Shown here piece after piece: positions 4,765 through 5,239 of a stretch of DNA of 5,239 nt; the stretch's first letter is position 1; the number at the start of each line of letters is the position of its first letter. Made by a program: the position numbers and the translations under genes. The notes under the pieces were generated by a model. The model had not been told where the DNA came from. It saw nothing but the letters and a program-made list of their open reading frames with translations, and made no database searches. Origin of the DNA: Bacillota bacterium (GTDB lineage: Bacteria > Armatimonadota > Hebobacteria > Hebobacterales > Hebobacteraceae); the NCBI GenBank assembly GCA_030668755.1, contig DAOVEW010000124.1, forward strand, positions 1 to 5,239, written 5' to 3'.

Positions 4765-4790
4765 GACCGACTGCCTGCAAGCAGTCGGTC
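4765..4790 (+). terminator. Stem-loop after the cassette, probable terminator
   Basis: GACCGACTGC (4765-4774) and GCAGTCGGTC (4781-4790) make a perfect 10-bp stem with a 6-base loop, starting 34 bases after the HEPN-like stop. It is followed by TTCGCATT, which is only weakly U-rich, so termination may be partial. The portal gene starts 59 bases later. It may insulate the cassette from the late genes or act as a processing or stability element. Confidence 0.55.
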
Positions 4791-4849
4791 TTCGCATTCC
4801 ATATCCTGATGAGAAAGAGTCAGACCCGAATGGTGTCGGAGGTTACTTG

Positions 4850-5239
4850 ATGCTGCAACCCAGCCTTGTCGAACAGGCTATCCTATCGCTGCGGGAGACG
4901 GACTACACTCGAAACCTGCGCTACCGCCGCAACTGGCGTTACTACCAGAACATCCCCTATACCGAGCCGCGGTCCGGGGTCTACGCGAAGATGCGCGCTA
5001 TCTTCAATCAGGTCACGAAGATCGTGGACACCGACGCGCGGTTTACGATGGGCGAGCGGCTTCAGGTGCAGGCCGAGCCGGAGGTGGAGGGCGCGCTCAA
5101 CCAGCTCTGGGAGTCGAGCGACTTCCAGCAAGAGAAGTACCTGCTGGCTCGCTACGGCGCCTGCTGCGGCGACGCCTTCGTCAAAGTGGTGGACAACAGA
5201 GCCTGGGAGCTGAACCCCGATCCCGACCCCGACGTTCCC
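4850..5239 (+). CDS. Phage portal protein, N-terminal part (cut by window end)
   Basis: The first 130 residues of a portal protein are visible; the frame is open to the window edge. Portals form the dodecameric ring at the unique capsid vertex through which the terminase pumps DNA. Signature features of the SPP1 gp6-like portal family are a tyrosine/arginine-rich N-terminal helix (RYRRNWRYYQNIPY, 24-37), FNQVTKIVDTDARFTMGE (52-69) and LNQLWESSDFQQEKYLLARYG (start Leu83), ending in CCGDAFVKV (105-113). The start ATG 4850 has GGAGGT at 4838-4843, 6 bases upstream, which is excellent. G+C returns to terL-like values (41 of 60 in line 5041). A full-length portal would be about 400-500 residues, so most of the gene lies outside the window. 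It confirms that the three preceding genes are inserted within a packaging module. Confidence 0.87.
   Translation, partial: MLQPSLVEQAILSLRETDYTRNLRYRRNWRYYQNIPYTEPRSGVYAKMRAIFNQVTKIVDTDARFTMGERLQVQAEPEVEGALNQLWESSDFQQEKYLLARYGACCGDAFVKVVDNRAWELNPDPDPDVP

Noticed and set aside
4866..5213. 115-codon plus-strand frame over the portal start
   Set aside because: It is a +1 shadow of the portal frame, with a Thr/Arg/Ser-rich translation; the portal frame from 4850 has clear family motifs and a good ribosome site.

Overview
The window is high-GC bacterial or phage DNA. Lines counted by hand run from about 52% to 80% G+C, and Shine-Dalgarno sites are clear. It holds the start of a tailed-phage packaging module (small terminase, large terminase, portal) beside one bacterial-type gene, a PfpI/DJ-1 family protein on the opposite strand. 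The sequence does not identify the host. A high-GC uncultured bacterium carrying a prophage, or a large temperate phage with a metabolic gene, fits best.

Layout. Bases 1-239 carry no gene but hold three consecutive GC-rich hairpins built to a shared plan (GGC...GCC). Bases 240-767 (minus strand) encode the PfpI/DJ-1 protein. Bases 768-1096 are a divergent intergenic region with two dyads, a perfect -35/-10 pair set too close together, and a possibly structured leader. Bases 1097-1639 encode a helix-turn-helix small terminase subunit. Bases 1431-2900 encode the large terminase (ATPase plus RNase H-like nuclease). It overlaps the small subunit by about 209 bases, and the coding signal changes frame in the middle of the overlap. 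Bases 4850-5239 are the 5' end of a portal protein that runs off the window.

Between large terminase and portal, where many phages have the two genes adjacent, lies an unexpected block of about 1.9 kb: its own candidate promoter (2914-2942), a leader of about 190 bases, three tightly packed genes (3141-3827, 3824-4306, 4326-4730) and a perfect 10-bp stem-loop (4765-4790). The second and third genes are lower in G+C than the flanking phage genes. The third is a HEPN-like all-helical protein. The second has a predicted strand/helix order compatible with a degenerate minimal nucleotidyltransferase. The first is not recognised. This looks like a phage cargo (moron) cassette, possibly a HEPN/MNT-type toxin-antitoxin or anti-phage unit with an extra upstream partner. 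It is the most interesting part of the window. Its function is inferred from gene arrangement and by-eye fold recognition, not demonstrated.
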